DNA of 64,000 nucleotides from Begonia masoniana (Eukaryota > Streptophyta > Magnoliopsida > Cucurbitales > Begoniaceae). This document shows, one piece after another, positions 11,046 to 22,570 of the stretch (its first letter is position 1; every line of letters begins with the position of its first letter). Under the pieces are notes generated by a model. The model made no database searches, was not told the DNA's origin, and worked only from the letters and a program-made list of their open reading frames with translations. The stretch lies in the NCBI GenBank assembly GCA_022432975.1, contig CM039509.1, forward strand, positions 40,210,209 through 40,274,208, read 5' to 3'. A program made the position numbers and the translations under genes.

Positions 11046-12349
11046 TCAGGTGGGTCCTGGCATATCGTCGTGGGCAGCCTCTGGTAGAGGGTTATACGGC
11101 TGCAGTATATGCGCTGGAAAATAAGGAAATGGAGGACTCGACTGTGGCGAGTATCCATGATGTGCATTGAACGCTTCTATGTATTGAGCCGTAAATTGAG
11201 CATGCTCTAGGTGGCGTGATTGGAGATCAATCACGCGCTGCTCCACTTGAGATTGTCGAGTCATTAACATTTCCATCATGTGCCCAAGATCATCCAATGT
11301 GTAAGAATGTGGAGGAATGGCTGAAAAGGAAGAGGCACCTCCAGATACAGACTGACTTTCATAGCGCTGTTTAAGGCGAGCCTCTCGGAGAGCTTGTCGT
11401 TCGTGTGCCAAGTCAGGATTGACATATGTGAAAAATGAAGGCTGAGGATAACGGCGTACGCGAGGTAACGGCATTGGCTAAGGAGGGATGACTGCAGTTA
11501 CATCATGTTCATCGAATCCTAAACCATTGTTTCGGGCGGTTCCATAAGGCCAATTCACAATCTTTTCAATAGTCGACGAGCTGTATACTTTCTGCTGGAT
11601 CCATGGCTCGTCTGTAGAACTCATAAGGACATTGGCGGCGGTGCATAAGTGGGTGATTAGCACGGGATGAATATGGCCAGCTGTGGACCCTTGACAGCAT
11701 GCAAGAATGTTGCTGTGGATAAGCCGCCCGACATTGATAGATCGCCCCGTGAGAATGCAGTAAAGTATTACCACCCGTTCTTTGGTCAGTTCTGATTTTT
11801 GAGACGTGGGCATCAAGTTGCCCCTAATGAATTTGCACCAAGCTTGAGCGTACCGATTGAGGCAACTCGATATGATGTGTAGTGATTTAGTACGGTCGTG
11901 CGTAGAATAAATCCAAGTGGAGCCCCGGTGACCCATCTTACGTAAAATCAACTCATAACCAGGTCCGGCATCCATCATGGTTTGAAAGTCATCAGGTGCG
12001 TCATTATCCAGGCCAAGATAAGTGTTGATGGCCTCGGCTGAAAAATTTATGAATTTGTTCTGTACCTTTATTGGTCCCTCAGTGTTGGCCGCTTTGAAAT
12101 TTATAGATTAACATCACCTCCTAGTACGACAAGTGTCTCCCATCGTCGTCTTCGGAGCGTGGTTAAAATGTCACTGTCAACTTCTATAGGCTGGAATTGC
12201 AATTCACATATAATCGCCTTATCTTTAGTCATAAAATCCTTAAAATAATTAGCTGCTGTGGGGCTGAGGAATGAATGTTGTATAGGGTTGAACGATACAG
12301 AACAAGTAGTGGCTCTTGATCGTTTGGGTGGCATGTTGAGATTGGTCAC
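11046..12349 (-). pseudogene. Athila accessory ORF ('putative plant transposon protein' type), broken
   Basis: This is the ORF after integrase, where Athila elements carry an extra gene. It begins MPPKRSRATTC in the 12349-12101 frame, then continues in another frame through a segment containing CKFIRGNLMPTS, SELTKERVVILYCILTGRSI and NVGRLIHSNI. That pattern is typical of the plant-specific domain often labelled 'putative plant transposon protein'. A Pro/Gln-rich C-terminal part (11474-11046) has a heptad-like middle (LDDLGHMMEMLMTRQSQVEQ) suggesting a coiled coil. Lesions are a small deletion/frameshift near 11979-12105 and one TAG at 11475-11477 (CAG to TAG would explain it). No signal peptide or membrane span is visible, so it does not look like an envelope protein. 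Function is unknown. Confidence 0.75.
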
Positions 12350-12531
12350 AAAATGTATAGCCTGTTACTGTGGTCGCGAGAGAAGTCGGTGGTGCGTCGC
12401 TAGAGAAGGCGTGAGACAAGAAGGGATATCGGCGCCGAACGATCGCAAGGAGAAAGGGTGAAAATAGGTTAGGGAGAAAGGGCAAAAAATGAGAGATGCG
12501 ATTCATCGCTGGGTAATAAAATTAGAGCGTC

Positions 12532-12626
12532 GATCGATTGCCTCATTTAGCCGATCGATCGGCTACTCCTCGGGTGAAAAAATTAATTGAAGCTCGCCGA
12601 TCAATCGCCAAAAGAGCCGATCGATC
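12532..12626. repeat. Paired GATCGATC motifs upstream of the accessory ORF
   Basis: Two pairs, 12532/12553 (21 bp) and 12599/12619 (20 bp), repeat the LTR motif (GATCGATT, GATCGATC, GATCAATC, GATCGATC). The second pair is followed by ACTTCTCTG, as in the LTR. In element orientation they lie just 5' of the accessory ORF, between it and integrase. Confidence 0.88.
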
Positions 12627-12968
12627 GGCGACTTCTCTGTTTCAGAGAAGCCTGTAATGCAATTTTTTTTTTTAACCAAATATTGAACCTATAATATAAA
12701 ACTACTCGTATCAAAATGAAATAACTGAATGTGAATTGAAAGTGAACATAATAAAAATAACGTAAAAAGAAAAGAAAAACAAAACAAAATAAAATAAAAC
12801 GAGAAATGGGTTACCTCCCACCGAGTGCGTGTTTTAACGTCATCAGCTTGACGAAGTGCCGCGTCATAAATAATTAAGAAGGAGAGCGGATTTTGCACTA
12901 TCGAATACACCGCCCCAATACAATTTTAATCTTTGACCGTTAACCTTGAAAGTAGAATGATCTTCACC

Positions 12969-15487
12969 TTAAATTTCAACAGCTCCATGAGGAAATACTT
13001 TAATAACCGTGAACGGAGCTGACCATCGGGATTTGAGTTTTCCAAGAAATAACTGAAGCCGAGAACTAAATAATAGTACTTGCTGGCCTGGTGAAAATTC
13101 TTTCAGTACAATATGTTTATCATGCCACACCTTTGTCTTTTCTTTATAAATTCTCATAAGCTTCTCGTTGAAATTCATCAAGCTCGTTTAACTGTAATAT
13201 TCTTGCTTCACCAACTGCTTGTGACTCCATGTTTAATTTTTTAATAGCCCATAAAGCATGATGCTCTAATTCCACTGGAAGATGACATGTTTTGCCAAAC
13301 ACCAAACGATATGGGGACATACCTAATGGTGTTTTGAAAGCTGTTCTATATGCCCAAAGAGAATCATCTAGCTTTCGGGACCAATCCTTACAAGATGAAC
13401 TTACCGTTTTTTCCAGAATTTGCTTGATCTCTCTATTCGAAACCTCGGTTTGGCTATTAGACTGCGGATAATAACTGAGAGCCTTTCGATGCTTGACACC
13501 ATATTTCAACAATAAAGCTTCGAATTGCTTATTACAAAAATGCGTACCTTCATCACTGATAATAGCCCGAGGAGTACCAAAGCGTGTAAAAATATTTTTG
13601 CGAAGAAAATTGAGTACCACTTTACCGTCATTAGTTGGGGTAGCAGATGCCTCCACCCATTTTGATACATAATTGACTGCCAAGAGAATATATTTATGAT
13701 TGAAAGAAGTAGGAAACGGTTCCATGAAATCGATTCCCCAAACATCAAATAATTCAACCTCCAGAATATTGGTCAATGGCATCTCATCTCGGCGTGAAAT
13801 ATTGCTAGTACGTTGGCAGCGGTCACAAGACATAGCAAATAAATGAGCATCTTTGAAAAGGGTAGGCCAAAAGAAACCACATTGTAATACTTTTACTGTT
13901 GTTCTCTTGCCACCAAAATGGCCCCCACACTCGAGTGAATGACAATGCTTTAATATAGCTTCCACCTCGTCTTCCGGAATACACCGTCGTATAACCTGAT
14001 CCGCACAATGCTTGTAAAGAAAGGGATAATCCTAATAATATCTTTTAACATCAGCAAAAAATTTCTTCCTCTTATAAGTTGAAGGCTTGACAGGCAGAAC
14101 ACCACTAGCAAGGAAATTGACAATATCGGCGTACCATGGTGTATTATCGACGCTAAAAAGTTGTTCATCTGGAAAGGTATCAACAATAGGTACTCCACCA
14201 TCTTTCACGTGTTCTTGAGGTTCGAGTCTTGACAAGTGGTCTGCCACTAGATTTTCTGTACCCTTTTTATCTCTAATTTCCAGATCAAACTCTTGGAGTA
14301 GTAAAACCCAACGAATGAGGCATGGCTTTGCATCTTTTTTAACCATAAGGTATTTAATTGCTGAATGATCGGTGAAGACTATTACTTTATTACCAATAAG
14401 GTATGACCGTAGTTTGTCAAAGGCGAAGACCACTGCAAGTAATTCTTTTTCCGTTGTGGCATAATTCAACTGGGCGTCATTGAGGACTCGACTGGCGTAA
14501 TAAATAGTGTGAAACAGTTTATCTTTACGCTGCCCCAAAACTACTCCAATGGCAAAGTCGCTTGCATCGTTAATGATTTCAAATGGAAGATCCCAATCTG
14601 GTGCTACAACAATGGGTGCAGAAGTGAGCTTCTCTTTCAATAAATTGAATGCAACTAAACACGCGTCATCAAAATGGAACTCTACACCTTTTTCCAGCAA
14701 ATTACATAATGGTTTGGTGATCTTGCTAAAGTCTTTGATGAATCTGCGATAAAATCCGGCATGTTCCAAAAAACTCTTCACTCCCTTAACTGAAATAGGT
14801 GGTGGTAGTTTCTTAATCGTATCAATCTTGGCACGATCTACTTCTATCCCTTTGGATGATATCCGATGGCCTAATACAATACCTTCACGTACCATGAAAT
14901 GATATTTTTTCCAATTTAACACCAAATTTGTCTCCACACAACGTTGAAGCACCATATTCAGATTCTCCAGACAATGACCAAAAGAAGACCCAAAAACAGA
15001 AAGATCATCCATGAATACCTCAATAATGCGTTCGACCATGTCAGAAAATATTGCTATCATGCATCGTTGAAAAGTGGCCGGAGCATTACAAAGACCAAAG
15101 GGCATCCATCGAAATGCAAAGGTGCCGTATGGGCATGTAAATGTAATTTTCTCTTGGTCTTCAGGAGCTATGGCTATTTGATTGTACCCGGAATATCCAT
15201 CAAGAAAACAATAAAATTCGTGCCCTGAGAGCCTGTCAAGCATATGATCAATAAACGGTAGCGGGAAGTGATCTTTTCTTGTAGCCTTGTTTAATTTCCT
15301 GTAATCCATACATATGCGCCAACCGATAACAGTGCGAGTCAGAATTAGCTCATTATTTACATTTTACACAACTATCATCCCGCCCTTTTTCGGTACAACT
15401 TGAACAGGGCTAACCCATGAACTGTCAGAAATTTGATATATCACCCGGCATCTAACCACTTTAAGATTTCTTTGCACACTACTTCTT
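12969..15487 (-). pseudogene. pol: Athila pol: reverse transcriptase, RNase H, integrase
   Basis: In order on the - strand: RT (main frame 15309-14032, with [18 protein letters not shown], polymerase site [10 protein letters not shown] and the RT fingers [12 protein letters not shown]), RNase H ([28 protein letters not shown]), then integrase (13965-13144) with an HHCC finger ([10 protein letters not shown]...CDRCQR), catalytic Asp in WGIDFMEPF, Asp in IISDEGTHF and the downstream Glu in QTEVSN. A tail follows at 13181-12969 ([13 protein letters not shown]). Lesions: a one-base loss at the gag/pol junction near 15489, another near 15440, a TAG at about 14032-14034 in place of the usual Trp, and a frameshift near 13150. 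The product is not functional. Confidence 0.93.
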
Positions 15488-18010
15488 TCATGGTGGGTTG
15501 AGACGTCGTTGGTGTTCCACTGATGGCTTGTGACCTTCCTCCATAAGAATTCTATGTATACAAAAAGATGAGCTTATTCCCTTTAAATCTGCCAAACTCC
15601 ACCCAATTGTCGATTTGAATTTTTGGAGAACTCGGAGTAATTTCTCTTCTTCTTCTGTAGATAAATCAATGAAAATGATTACCAGTAACGAAGATGGGGC
15701 CTGTAAATATGCATATTTTAAATGGGCAGGCAGTGTCTTCAGTTCTAACACCGGTGGTTGCTCAATGGATGGTAATGTGCGTAACGGGCCTTCCCCCAAA
15801 TTTTCATAGTATTTCCTCAGATTCGGCTCATAAGAGTCCATCCACATAGCATAACCACTTACTTCCTTGTCCTCTTCCAGATAATAATTCTGCTCGAAAA
15901 TACATGCTGCTAAAGGGTCATCTGGTTGACGTGCAACTTCATCTGCTGCGGACTCGATAGCTTCAACGCGAAAAACATCACTATTATTCCCCGGATACTT
16001 CATGGCTTTGAAGACATTAAATGTGACTTCTTCATCCTGCACTCTCAAACTTAATTCACCTTTTTGGATATCAATAAAAGCACAACCAGTAGCAAGGAAT
16101 GGTCTACCCAAAATAATTGGCACATTTTTGTCTTCTTCCATATCAAGCACAAAAAAATCAGCAGGGAATATAAATTTATCTACCTTTACGAGCACATCTT
16201 TAATGATTCCCCTCGGGTGTTTAAGAGAGCGATCGGCCATCAATAATGTAACCCCTGTCGGCTTTGCCTCGCCTAGATTGAGTTTCCAAAATATAGACAA
16301 AGGCATCAAATTAATGCTCGCCCCCAAATCGCATAATGCCCTGGTAAATACAGAATTGCCAATCTCGCAAGGTACAGTAAAATTTCCCAGATCTTTTAAT
16401 TTTTGAGGAAGCTTCCTCTGAATAATGACACTGCATTCTTCTGTAAGAGCTATAATACCACACTTCTCTATTTTGCGCTTGTGAGAAATAATATCTTTCA
16501 TAAATTTGGCATAACTCGGCATTTGTTCCAACGCGTCGGCAAATGAAATATTAATGTGAAGCTTCTTGAAGACATCAAGGAATTGAGAAAATTGTTTATC
16601 AAGCTTCACATTTTTCAATCTTTGTGAAAATAGCACCGGAGGTGATTGATGAGATGGTGATGATTGAGGAACTTCACCTGCATTGGATTCCTCATTAACA
16701 ACTTTTGGCAAAGTTTTCTCTTTTGGCATTGGTTCAATTATTGTTCCCTTTCGAGTGGTGATTGCATTACAATGGTCTTTCAGATTCACCTTTGTGTTAC
16801 TGGGTAGTGAGCCTTGAGGCCTTCCATTAATAACGCTTGCAAATTGACCAAGTTGATTTTTAAGACTACGAATCTGAGCCGATTGATTTTGCATAACAGT
16901 ACGAGTCTCTGTCATAAACTGTATAAGGGCTGTTTCAAGCTCATTTTTCTTTTCAACTGGTTGAGATGGACCGGGTTGAGATGCTTGAGGCATTTGCATC
17001 GCGTTTTGAGAATTCCTCCATGAAAAATTTGGGTGTTGTCGCCATCCTGGGTTATAGGTGTTGGAATTGGGACTACTTTTCCGATTAAAAGTACCCATAA
17101 AGTTAGCTTGCTCTGTGGGTTCACTCAACATAGGATTGCCCTCTTGACATTCTTTACTCAAATGTGGTCCTTGACACCATTGACAATTAACTGTTGACGT
17201 TTTCCTTACACTCGCAGCCATATGAGACTCTTGGAATTGTTTAGCTAATGAAGCAACTTGTAGAGTTAAAGCTTTCATAGCCTCGAGTTTTGGAGTACCC
17301 GTTGTGCGCTTCATAATTGATCGCTCCACTGGACATTGGTCATTATTAAGCGCTAATTCCTCTAATAGATCATATGCGGCTTCCTCAGTTTGTCTCATTA
17401 AAGCACCACCTGCAGCTGCATTGACTAAAGTTTTCGTAGATGCAGACAATCCCACATAAAAAGTTTGAATATGCATCCATCTCGGTAGGCAATGGTTAGT
17501 ACACTTTCGTAACATATCCTTGAAGCGTGCCCATGCCTCATATAATGTTTCGCCATCGAATTGACTGAAGTTGATTATCTCATTGCGAAGTTTAGTAGTC
17601 TTCTCGAAAGGAAAGAACTTGGACAAAAATTTCTGGCATAACTCTTCCCAAATAGTAATAGAATTAGCTGGCAGAGAGTTAAGCCAATTCTTTGCACGAT
17701 CCCGTAATGAGAATGGAAATAAGCGAAGCCTTACTGCATCATCTCCCACATTGTAATATCTGAAAGTGTCGCATACTTCTAAAAAATTTGCAATATGTTC
17801 CTTGGAGTCCTCATAAGGTAATCCACTAAACTGAGATTGCTGAATCATGTGCAAGGTCCCCGACTTAATTTCAAAATTAGCAGCAATGGCCAGTTTCTGA
17901 ATAGCTGAATGTACTCCGGATACTGTAGGTATAACATAATCTAGTAAGGTCCGGGTCTCAGCATTCACAAGTGGACGAATTTCAGTATTTTCGCCCCCGT
18001 TATCTCCCAT
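15488..18010 (-). CDS. gag-pro: Athila gag-protease polyprotein (840 aa)
   Basis: This is the capsid/nucleocapsid and aspartic protease part of the element. An open frame of 840 codons starts at the ATG at 18010. The gag region includes YEDSKEHIANFLEVCDTF and DRAKNWLNSLP, a retrotransposon gag core. A CCHC-like knuckle CQWCQGPHLSKEC follows, and the protease motif LCDLGASINLMP puts the catalytic Asp near residue 560. The frame then runs to the start of RT and stops at 15488 after RRLNPP, where one base appears missing relative to the usual RRLNPTM junction. So gag-pro itself is open, but fusion to pol is broken. Confidence 0.93.
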   Translation of the reverse strand: MGDNGGENTEIRPLVNAETRTLLDYVIPTVSGVHSAIQKLAIAANFEIKSGTLHMIQQSQFSGLPYEDSKEHIANFLEVCDTFRYYNVGDDAVRLRLFPFSLRDRAKNWLNSLPANSITIWEELCQKFLSKFFPFEKTTKLRNEIINFSQFDGETLYEAWARFKDMLRKCTNHCLPRWMHIQTFYVGLSASTKTLVNAAAGGALMRQTEEAAYDLLEELALNNDQCPVERSIMKRTTGTPKLEAMKALTLQVASLAKQFQESHMAASVRKTSTVNCQWCQGPHLSKECQEGNPMLSEPTEQANFMGTFNRKSSPNSNTYNPGWRQHPNFSWRNSQNAMQMPQASQPGPSQPVEKKNELETALIQFMTETRTVMQNQSAQIRSLKNQLGQFASVINGRPQGSLPSNTKVNLKDHCNAITTRKGTIIEPMPKEKTLPKVVNEESNAGEVPQSSPSHQSPPVLFSQRLKNVKLDKQFSQFLDVFKKLHINISFADALEQMPSYAKFMKDIISHKRKIEKCGIIALTEECSVIIQRKLPQKLKDLGNFTVPCEIGNSVFTRALCDLGASINLMPLSIFWKLNLGEAKPTGVTLLMADRSLKHPRGIIKDVLVKVDKFIFPADFFVLDMEEDKNVPIILGRPFLATGCAFIDIQKGELSLRVQDEEVTFNVFKAMKYPGNNSDVFRVEAIESAADEVARQPDDPLAACIFEQNYYLEEDKEVSGYAMWMDSYEPNLRKYYENLGEGPLRTLPSIEQPPVLELKTLPAHLKYAYLQAPSSLLVIIFIDLSTEEEEKLLRVLQKFKSTIGWSLADLKGISSSFCIHRILMEEGHKPSVEHQRRLNPP

Positions 18011-18210
18011 GATGACACGCGCTGGTTGAATAACTTCTCTTCTCTCTTTACAATATTGTCAACACGTACGCTCGATCTCAAGATTAAGTGGGAGAAGATT
18101 AGTGTTTCCTTCTTTATGCATGCACCTGAAAATAACACGAAAATAAGGAAATAAAATAAATAGAATTCAAAATAAAACTAAAAATAATTAATTTGATATC
18201 AATAATAAAG

Positions 18211-18228
18211 TCCCCGGCAACGGCGCCA
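18211..18228 (-). promoter_or_regulatory. Primer binding site for tRNA-Asp
   Basis: The + strand TCCCCGGCAACGGCGCCA is identical to the 3' end of plant tRNA-Asp, so the - strand element RNA is complementary over 18 bases. It lies six bases inside the 5' LTR edge at 18235. Confidence 0.93.
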
Positions 18229-18234
18229 AAAACT

Positions 18235-19723
18235 TGTTGTGAAAAATATTTCGCAAGTGTACGGGTCGCAATAAGTAATACAGTGATAAAATAGAGTGTC
18301 GAACCCACAATGACTTGTTAATTAATAATCGAAATAATTAATCTTAATTCTAAAGTGAACACAAGTTTTATGATTTTAAAAAGTAAAATTAAAATAAACA
18401 ACCAAAACAATTAAAATAAACTAATATAAAATATCGCAACAGATAAAATGAGATTAAATCTAATTAATAAAAGCCTAGGTACTACGATTTCACCAAGACA
18501 ACAGTTATTTCAGTCCTTCGCAATTATATTCATAAATATTTTTCCTATGTTGATGATCGATTTTACTAAATTCTGTTACAATCTCTCTCGAGTATTGCAT
18601 AGTTTATCTTATTAATGGGTTATCACTTCTCAGTCTCAAATCCTACATTAATCAAATACAAATAAATTAAGAAATCCAATGATCACATCAATACCATAAC
18701 TATCTCTAGCCTACGCATATTTATGACATTAATTTCAGTGCTCGGGTGTTTATCACTTCTCAGTCTCAAAACACCCCAATAATCAAGTAAAGATTGGCCA
18801 GAAATTTACAGGCTTTAAGAACAGAAATTAAATGCGTCAACAATATTGGAAGAAATACTCATAAAATATAATTATACGAAGAAACGGAAAATAAACATCG
18901 TCTGACTACATCGTAATCTTAGAAGAGAAAGTTAGTTCATACTAAGAGAATAGAAAACATAAATATAATTAAAAGTAAACATAGTTTTAACAAAAGAAGT
19001 AAAGTAAAAACACTGAATAATCGCCAACTCTTCTTCAGTCTGTGAATAATCGCCTCAAAATCGCCTTCTCTGTGAAAACCTCTTCAGAATCGCCTTTTTT
19101 TGCTTGCCAAAAATTCCCCAATGCCAAATGCCTCTCTGCTTTTAGGTTTAATTTTATTCCTTCAGCCAATTAATGGTTGAGATTAAATCTTTCCTCAGAT
19201 TAACGGTTGAGATTAGGCAAAGTAACTTTCCAAATTTGTAGCCGATCGATCGCAGGAATTGTGGCGATTGATCGCCTCTTATTATGTCTTCATAATTCGT
19301 GTTTTCTTCACCTGATCGATCGCAGGAATGAGCGATCGATCGGCACCTTCTCTGTTTTCTTGCATAAATCTTCTCAACAATGCTTCTATTTAGCCGATCG
19401 ATCACAGGAATGAGCGATCGATCAGCATCTTCTCTGCTTTCCTCTTCTATCAATTTTTCGATTCTTTTTAGGCAATCGATTGCTTGATGAGGGCCGATCG
19501 ATCGCCTCCTTTTCTGCTTTTCTTCTTTCTTCCTCAGCTTCTTCTTTTCTTCTTTTCTTCTTCTCAATTTCGCTTCAAATTAGCAAATTCTTGCTCCATC
19601 CTGTTGTAACTAAATTGTCTGCACAATTTCACAAAATATATCAAATTCCTTCAAACACTTTAGAAAATCTTATCAAATCAAGTATAAAGAGTATAAATAA
19701 GTGCGTAAAATACACACTTATCA
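18235..19723 (-). repeat. 5' LTR of the Athila element
   Basis: This is a 1,489 bp LTR, uninterrupted, with TG...CA ends. It contains the same GATCGATC paired array (19244-19503) as the 3' LTR. Apparent open frames inside it are by-products of the repetitive array. Confidence 0.93.
19244..19503. repeat. Paired GATCGATC array in the Athila 5' LTR
   Basis: The same four-pair layout as 9098-9357, with extra single-base decay: GATTGATC at 19266, GATCGATCA near 19396 and GGCAATCGATTG near 19472. First pair 19244/19266 keeps 22 bp spacing. The last motif is 19496-19503. Confidence 0.88.
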
Positions 19724-21299
19724 GTTTTTTTTTTGACTTTGGGTTCAGTTTTCTTTTTTTTTTTTATTTAATCCACAGTTCCAAGTTGCTTTCAGCACAT
19801 AATCTGTAAAGAATAAATAATAAGAAATTGCACAAGTTTACCGTGAAAGCAAATAAAAATATATAAAGAAAGAAACTTTCAATACTTTAATCCATTTATA
19901 ACGATATTGATTTAACCATTCTTTGAAACAAAAAATAAATAAAGTATTACATAATATACTAACATTGATCCATTTTATGTGTATGTTTTGCTTTGCTTTA
20001 CCGAATACCGTTTTCTCCCCTTTATCCTTTTTATTTGATTATCTCTTTTGATGATATAGAGATTAAGAGTGAGTATATATCTATCCTTTGAACGAAGAAG
20101 ACAACCATACAAAGGTAACTCTCCATATCTACCATTTCATTCATGTCTCTTCTTACACACCTTTTCAACTCTAATTTATATAACTTTATAGGGTTAAGGA
20201 GAGGGAATTAAAACTCAATTAACTTTATTTTCTTTATGCTTAACAATCATCACCATTAAGTACTTTAACATAAAGTCAATATCACTATAATTTACATGAG
20301 TCAGAAATAAATTATTAAAATAATCTAACATAACGCACCCTCTGGCCTCCACATTGTTCAACAAAATGGCAAACCTTATAAGATTATAACAAACATCACT
20401 TTATATTCAACACTAAGCAACATTATGCAATATAATATGCTACATCATATTAAGCTGCAGGAGAAAGAGTTGGCATTTATAGAAATTCTATAACTTTGAA
20501 ACAATTCAAATTAACTCTATTCCCTCCCCTCCCTTTGAAGCAAAACCGTAAAAATAAAAAACAAAAAATTTGCACAAGAAATTTAAAGTGGTTCAGTGTA
20601 ATAGTTTTGCAACTACTCAACCTAAATCTAGTATAGAAAGATTACAGGATAAATAGATTATGTTGATAGTGATCAGCAAACTAAAACTAAAACCTAAAAA
20701 GACACTGAAAAAGAGAATGCAGATCATAAGAACAGCGCAAAGAACAAAACCAGATCAGCACAAAATCCAATCATACAGTTCAGAGGAATTTATTGTTGAA
20801 GAGTATCACCAGAGTTCTATACCAAGAACTTAGAAGAGATTATTGATTAACATTAGCTCTCTTGGTATTTCCAATCTGTTGAACCTTCTTTAAACCAAAA
20901 AAAAAAATACAGCACCATCACATCATAAGATAGTATAGTTCAACACAAAAAGATATAATCCTACAAATGTGTAGCTTTAAAGTAATATGCATATTTCCTC
21001 TAGTAGCGCTGCTATTTGGCCTTGTTCTTTAATGTTTAAATGTCTTCCATCCAATTGTGTAGGCGATGCCTAGAAAAGAATTGAGAACAAGAAGTATCTT
21101 ATCTTGAATAATGAATTTAGCATTTCAAAAAATAAATAGTAGAAGTAAACAAATAAATCATACCTTCAAAATCAATCTTTATTTGTTTTATTTATAATGT
21201 TATCCAAATCTATAAAAAGTTAGTAAATAATTAAAATAAATGAAGTAATGAACTATTATATAATAAATAGTGCAGAATGTAAATGATTATACATTTTTC
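19724..21299. other. AT-rich intergenic DNA, no gene recognised
   Basis: The first bases (to about 19800) may be the far side of the hAT-like fragment split by Athila. The remainder has no supported coding region or repeat structure. Confidence 0.5.
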
Positions 21300-21741
21300 A
21301 AATTGCTTGACTTTGTCTAATGCTTTGTAAATATTTACAGGACTACTCGAAGCATAAATTCAACTTTAAATGCAATTGAGACATTCTACAATTTTTTAGG
21401 CCACGTAACTCCAAAAGAAATCTAACACTTGACTATCACAACTGAATGCCAACTCTGAGGAAACTGTAGAAATAAGAATAGAAAATACATTTCTTGTCAT
21501 TGTACTCAAAGTTGGATATTATGAAGTGTGTATTATCCACCAACTCAATATATCTCTATCGTTTGAAAAACTCTCAAGTTTATCGAATAAATAATTTTCT
21601 ACTTCATTTCTATTACAGTGCTTATTTTCATTGTTCAATTTTGATTGAAATGACAGTTCAAACTTTCCATCATCCATAGAGTCATGCATAACTTCAACAA
21701 CAGGCCTAGAAACTTCTTCCGTGTTATTTGTTGATATATCC

Positions 21742-22570
21742 TAGGGGTGTGCAAAACCCAGTTCAGTTCGGTTTTGGAGAGGAACCGAACCGAACCGGTC
21801 ACCATTCGGTTTCAAAATAACCGAACCAAAACCGGTCGTGTAACCGGCAGAAACCGAACCGAAAGTTCCGGTTCCAGTTTTAGTTCAATTCTGGTTCTAT
21901 AACCTATTTTGCAAAACCTATCGTTGGATTGAGATCGCGAAACTTGGTCGAAGTTCGCTTCCTCTGGCCATCGAAATTAGTGACAACGTAAGGGCTGGAG
22001 CTTCCTTGGCCATCCTTGGGAAGAAGGTCTCGAGCTTCCACCACCTCCACAACAAGCTTCCTGATCGTTTGGGGCGACGAGGGCGGTAGTTGAGACGGCG
22101 TGGTCATGGTCTCATTTTCCCTCCACCATTAACAAGGTCTGCAAGTTTTTTTCTCAGGCAAAAAGAAGAGCATAGAAGTGCAAGGATTGATGGCATTGGC
22201 CTTTTATTTTTCTGGTTTTATTTTCAGAATTATTAATAACAATTAAATTAAATTTAAATCTAAAAAAAGAGGTGGGAGTGGGAATGAGAATGTCTTTACA
22301 AATGGGGTGTGGTTTTAGATTCTATTCTCACTCGCCAAGCTACGTTTCTTTTATTTTTTATTTTTTTTGGGCACATGCATATATAGGAACGGTTTGGTTT
22401 GGTTTCTTTCGGTTTTGACAGATCCAAACCGAAAACCGAACCTAAAAAGTCGGTTCCTACAAAATTAATCCGAACTTCGGTTTCCAAATGCTCAAAACTG
22501 GTCCGAACCAAATCGATTTCACCGGTTCCGGTTCGGTTCATCGGTTTCGGTTCGATTTTGCACACTCCTA
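21742..22570. mobile_element. Non-autonomous hAT element with captured gene fragment
   Basis: The ends TAGGGGTGTGCAAAA and TTTTGCACACTCCTA form 15 bp terminal inverted repeats with one mismatch. Flanking ATATATCC (21734-21741) and ATGGATCC (22571-22578) are a decayed 8 bp duplication. Subterminal regions are rich in GGTTCGGTT words. The empty site is visible in the paralogous hAT at about 56510-56530. Confidence 0.88.
21904..22107 (-). pseudogene. Captured N-terminal C2-domain fragment of an MCTP/QUIRKY-like gene
   Basis: A 67-codon frame on the - strand reads MTTPSQLPPSSPQTIRKLVV and continues through ARDLLPKDGQGSSSPYV and GQRKRTSTKFRDLNP. This is the start of the first C2 domain of plant multiple-C2-domain transmembrane proteins. 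Homology stops at LNP, where the family has VWNE; here it runs into element sequence and ends at 21904. It is a transduplicated 5' gene piece inside a non-autonomous hAT, not a functional gene. Identification rests on motif recall. Confidence 0.82.

Larger units (their letters stand above)
5619..19723 (-). mobile_element. Athila-type Ty3/gypsy LTR retrotransposon (with nested solo LTR)
   Basis: This is a full-length but inactive element on the - strand: 5' LTR 19723-18235, tRNA-Asp primer site, gag-protease, RT-RNaseH, integrase, accessory ORF, long 3' untranslated region and 3' LTR 9569-5619. LTR ends are TGATAAGTG...CACAACA. The flanks ATTTT (5614-5618) and GTTTT (19724-19728) fit a 5 bp target duplication with one mismatch. 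The Asp primer, long LTRs and extra ORF after integrase are Athila traits. Frameshifts and stop codons occur in pol and in the accessory ORF. Confidence 0.9.

Noticed and set aside
11046..12349. Envelope gene of the Athila element
   Set aside because: Position fits the env-like slot, but no signal peptide, membrane span or cleavage region is visible; the domain matches the plant transposon protein type.
19154..19567. 137-codon - strand frame rich in Arg/Glu
   Set aside because: It lies wholly within the Athila 5' LTR and results from the GATCGATC array and pyrimidine-rich sequence; the 3' LTR copy is shorter and not conserved as a protein.
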